Positions 5,710 through 6,686 of a stretch of DNA of 6,686 bases are shown piece after piece. A program made the position numbers and the translations under genes. Every line of letters begins with the position of its first letter. The first letter of the stretch is position 1. The notes beneath the pieces are model-generated. The model saw nothing but the letters and a program-made list of their open reading frames with translations. It searched no databases and was not told where the DNA came from. Source of the stretch: Chloroflexota bacterium (GTDB lineage Bacteria > Chloroflexota > Limnocylindria > QHBO01); NCBI GenBank assembly GCA_005879815.1, contig VBKA01000129.1, forward strand, positions 1-6,686. The letters are read 5' to 3'.

Positions 5710-6279
5710 TCAGGGCTCGCGCACCGAGGTCAGGGGCCGATCGAACGCCGCCCGGTCTGCGTCGTCGCTTGCGACGCGGCGAGGGTCCTGAAACTGGAAC
5801 ACGTAGATCGATCCACCCTTCGCCACGAACGCGCTCAGCACGAGGATCCCGGTGACGGGAGCACAGTGCTCGCTCTCGAAAAGAGCCGGCAACCCAGCCA
5901 CCGTCGTGGCACGCTCGCTCTCGGGTTTCACCGGGCAAGGATGGGCGGCCGCAACGTCTTTGTTGAACTGCGTAATGAAGGCCGCGAGCGCCTTAGAGGT
6001 GCGGAGCGCGTATCCCCAGGCCAGGGTCGGGCCAGAGAACAGATCGACGTCCGGTCCGTCGTGGCTGACTGCGGTTTTCCCGGTCCACACCACCCTAGCC
6101 GGGTAGTTGTTCCAACCCGCCGGCAGGGTGATCGCGTAGGAGTAGATGGTCGAGACGAACTTGGTTGGGACCGCCACGGTCGGGCTGGGTGTCGTTGTGC
6201 TCGGAGAGGGGCTGGCGCCCGTGCCACAGCCGACTAGCGGCACGAGCAGGAGTGTGATACCGAAGTGGGCGCGTCTCAT
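5710..6279 (-). CDS. Secreted lipoprotein, PsbP-like layout, function unknown
   Basis: The 189-residue product is an exported lipoprotein. Residues 1-17 are a signal sequence with lipobox LVGC (Cys18), followed by a Ser/Thr/Pro spacer (about 22-36). The domain opens with YSYAITLPAGW (46-56), a pattern seen in many small surface lipoproteins with a PsbP/DUF1795-like fold. The end has beta-strand-like stretches (ILVLSAFVAKGGSIYVFQFQDP) and a conserved-looking GLPALFESEHC segment. Cys115 and Cys139 could pair. The frame is open to 6393, but the start at 6279 is chosen because the signal peptide begins there and the upstream extension has no protein character. GAAGG lies about 11 bases ahead. It is divergent from the gene at 6470, with an inverted repeat between them. 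Confidence 0.85.
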   Translation of the reverse strand: MRRAHFGITLLLVPLVGCGTGASPSPSTTTPSPTVAVPTKFVSTIYSYAITLPAGWNNYPARVVWTGKTAVSHDGPDVDLFSGPTLAWGYALRTSKALAAFITQFNKDVAAAHPCPVKPESERATTVAGLPALFESEHCAPVTGILVLSAFVAKGGSIYVFQFQDPRRVASDDADRAAFDRPLTSVREP

Positions 6280-6393
6280 CGGCTCGGCGGCCTTCAGGCT
6301 TTGGGCGCGACGAGTGTACGGCGCGCCCACGCCCGAAGGGAGGCCCTCGTCAGACCATGCGGCGGGACTTACCGTCCGCTTATCGGTCACCAA

Positions 6394-6427
6394 GGGTGTT
6401 GCGTTACTGCAACACCCGCCGTAGGAT
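6394..6427 (+). promoter_or_regulatory. Perfect 9-bp inverted repeat overlapping a candidate promoter
   Basis: GGGTGTTGC (6394-6402) and GCAACACCC (6409-6417) are perfect inverted copies around GTTACT. No T-run follows, so a terminator is unlikely, and the 24-bp size suits a dimeric regulator. A possible promoter for the gene at 6470 is TTGCGT (6399-6404), 17 bases, then TAGGAT (6422-6427). The repeat would cover its -35 box, consistent with repression. The site lies between two divergent genes and could act on both. I cannot name the regulator. Confidence 0.5.
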
Positions 6428-6469
6428 CACCGCCGGACTGCGGTGGCTTGGTGTGCGAGAGGTGACGCA

Positions 6470-6686
6470 ATGACCGCCAGCGACGACAACCGCCGGCCGT
6501 TCGGCATCACATGGGAGCCTAATAGGCTTCCGGTGGGCCCGGGACCGGCCGAGGTCACTTCATTCGACCCAAGGTACCTTGACTTCGGCCACCATGCGGG
6601 CCGCAGTATCGAGGAGCTCGCGAAAGCCGACCCCGGCTACCTCGAATGGCTCTCGCAGCACCCGTCAGGCGCCCGTTATCGCGGAG
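6470..6686 (+). CDS. Protein with ExoX C-terminal-like motif, cut by the window end
   Basis: Only the first 72 codons are present; the frame is open to the last base. A ribosome binding site (AGAGGTGA, 6458-6465) lies 4 bases before the ATG. The product begins MTASDDNRRPFGITWEP. It then reads LDFGHHAGRSIEELAKADP and GYLEWLSQHP (about 38-66), the pattern G-x-x-x-G plus a DPxYLxWL helix found in the C-terminal domain of exodeoxyribonuclease X and related small proteins. Here it sits near the N-terminus, with no exonuclease domain ahead of it, so this is probably a short stand-alone protein or a different fusion. The role of this domain outside ExoX is not clear. An inverted repeat lies over the likely promoter. 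Confidence 0.75.
   Translation, partial: MTASDDNRRPFGITWEPNRLPVGPGPAEVTSFDPRYLDFGHHAGRSIEELAKADPGYLEWLSQHPSGARYRG

Noticed and set aside
5653..6237. Plus-strand frame of 194 codons
   Set aside because: It is antisense to the lipoprotein gene, Arg/Gly-rich, with no start signal or domain.
6280..6393. Upstream extension of the lipoprotein to 6393
   Set aside because: The signal peptide and lipobox begin at 6279; the 38 extra residues would disrupt export and look non-coding.
1..6686. CRISPR arrays, insertion sequences, rRNA genes
   Set aside because: No regularly spaced repeats, transposase frames with terminal repeats, or rRNA-like stretches were seen on either strand.

Overview
The window is GC-rich with strong G/C preference at third codon positions. 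It carries lipoproteins with clear lipoboxes and a secreted protein with an LPxTA-type sorting tail. This suits a high-GC bacterium with a Gram-positive-type or monoderm surface, most likely Chloroflexota or Actinomycetota. That is inference from style; no phylogenetic marker is present.

Left part (1-3272): A minus-strand gene (270-974) encodes a secreted protein with a His/Cys-containing extracellular domain, a glycine-rich linker and a cell-wall-sorting-like tail. A strong hairpin follows it. Divergent from it is a molybdate-uptake cluster: an HTH-TOBE regulator (1259-1697) that appears to be broken by one extra base near 1322, then modA (1687-2484) and modB (2481-3272) in overlapping, probably translationally coupled order. 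The usual third gene, the ATPase modC, is absent. The regulator has a candidate leaderless promoter inside an inverted repeat.

Middle (3284-4800): A stand-alone response-regulator receiver protein (minus strand) converges on modB. Next is a 3' fragment of a tRNA-Pro(GGG) gene (about 3935-3979, minus) with no 5' half, which looks like an attachment-site remnant. If so, DNA to the right of it could belong to an integrated element. To the right are a small two-helix membrane protein (4095-4259), debris containing a nucleotidyltransferase-like EPKVDG motif, and a small protein with one membrane segment (4605-4793).

Right part (4884-6686): A six-helix membrane protein of unknown function, a lipoprotein on the minus strand (5710-6279), and the first 72 codons of a gene (from 6470) whose product has a motif resembling the C-terminal domain of exodeoxyribonuclease X. 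A perfect 9-bp inverted repeat lies between the last two, overlapping a candidate promoter.

The only recognisable pathway is molybdate import and its control. Nothing here amounts to a clearly new multi-gene system. The best leads are the tRNA fragment, the frameshifted regulator, modAB without modC, and the operator-like inverted repeats.
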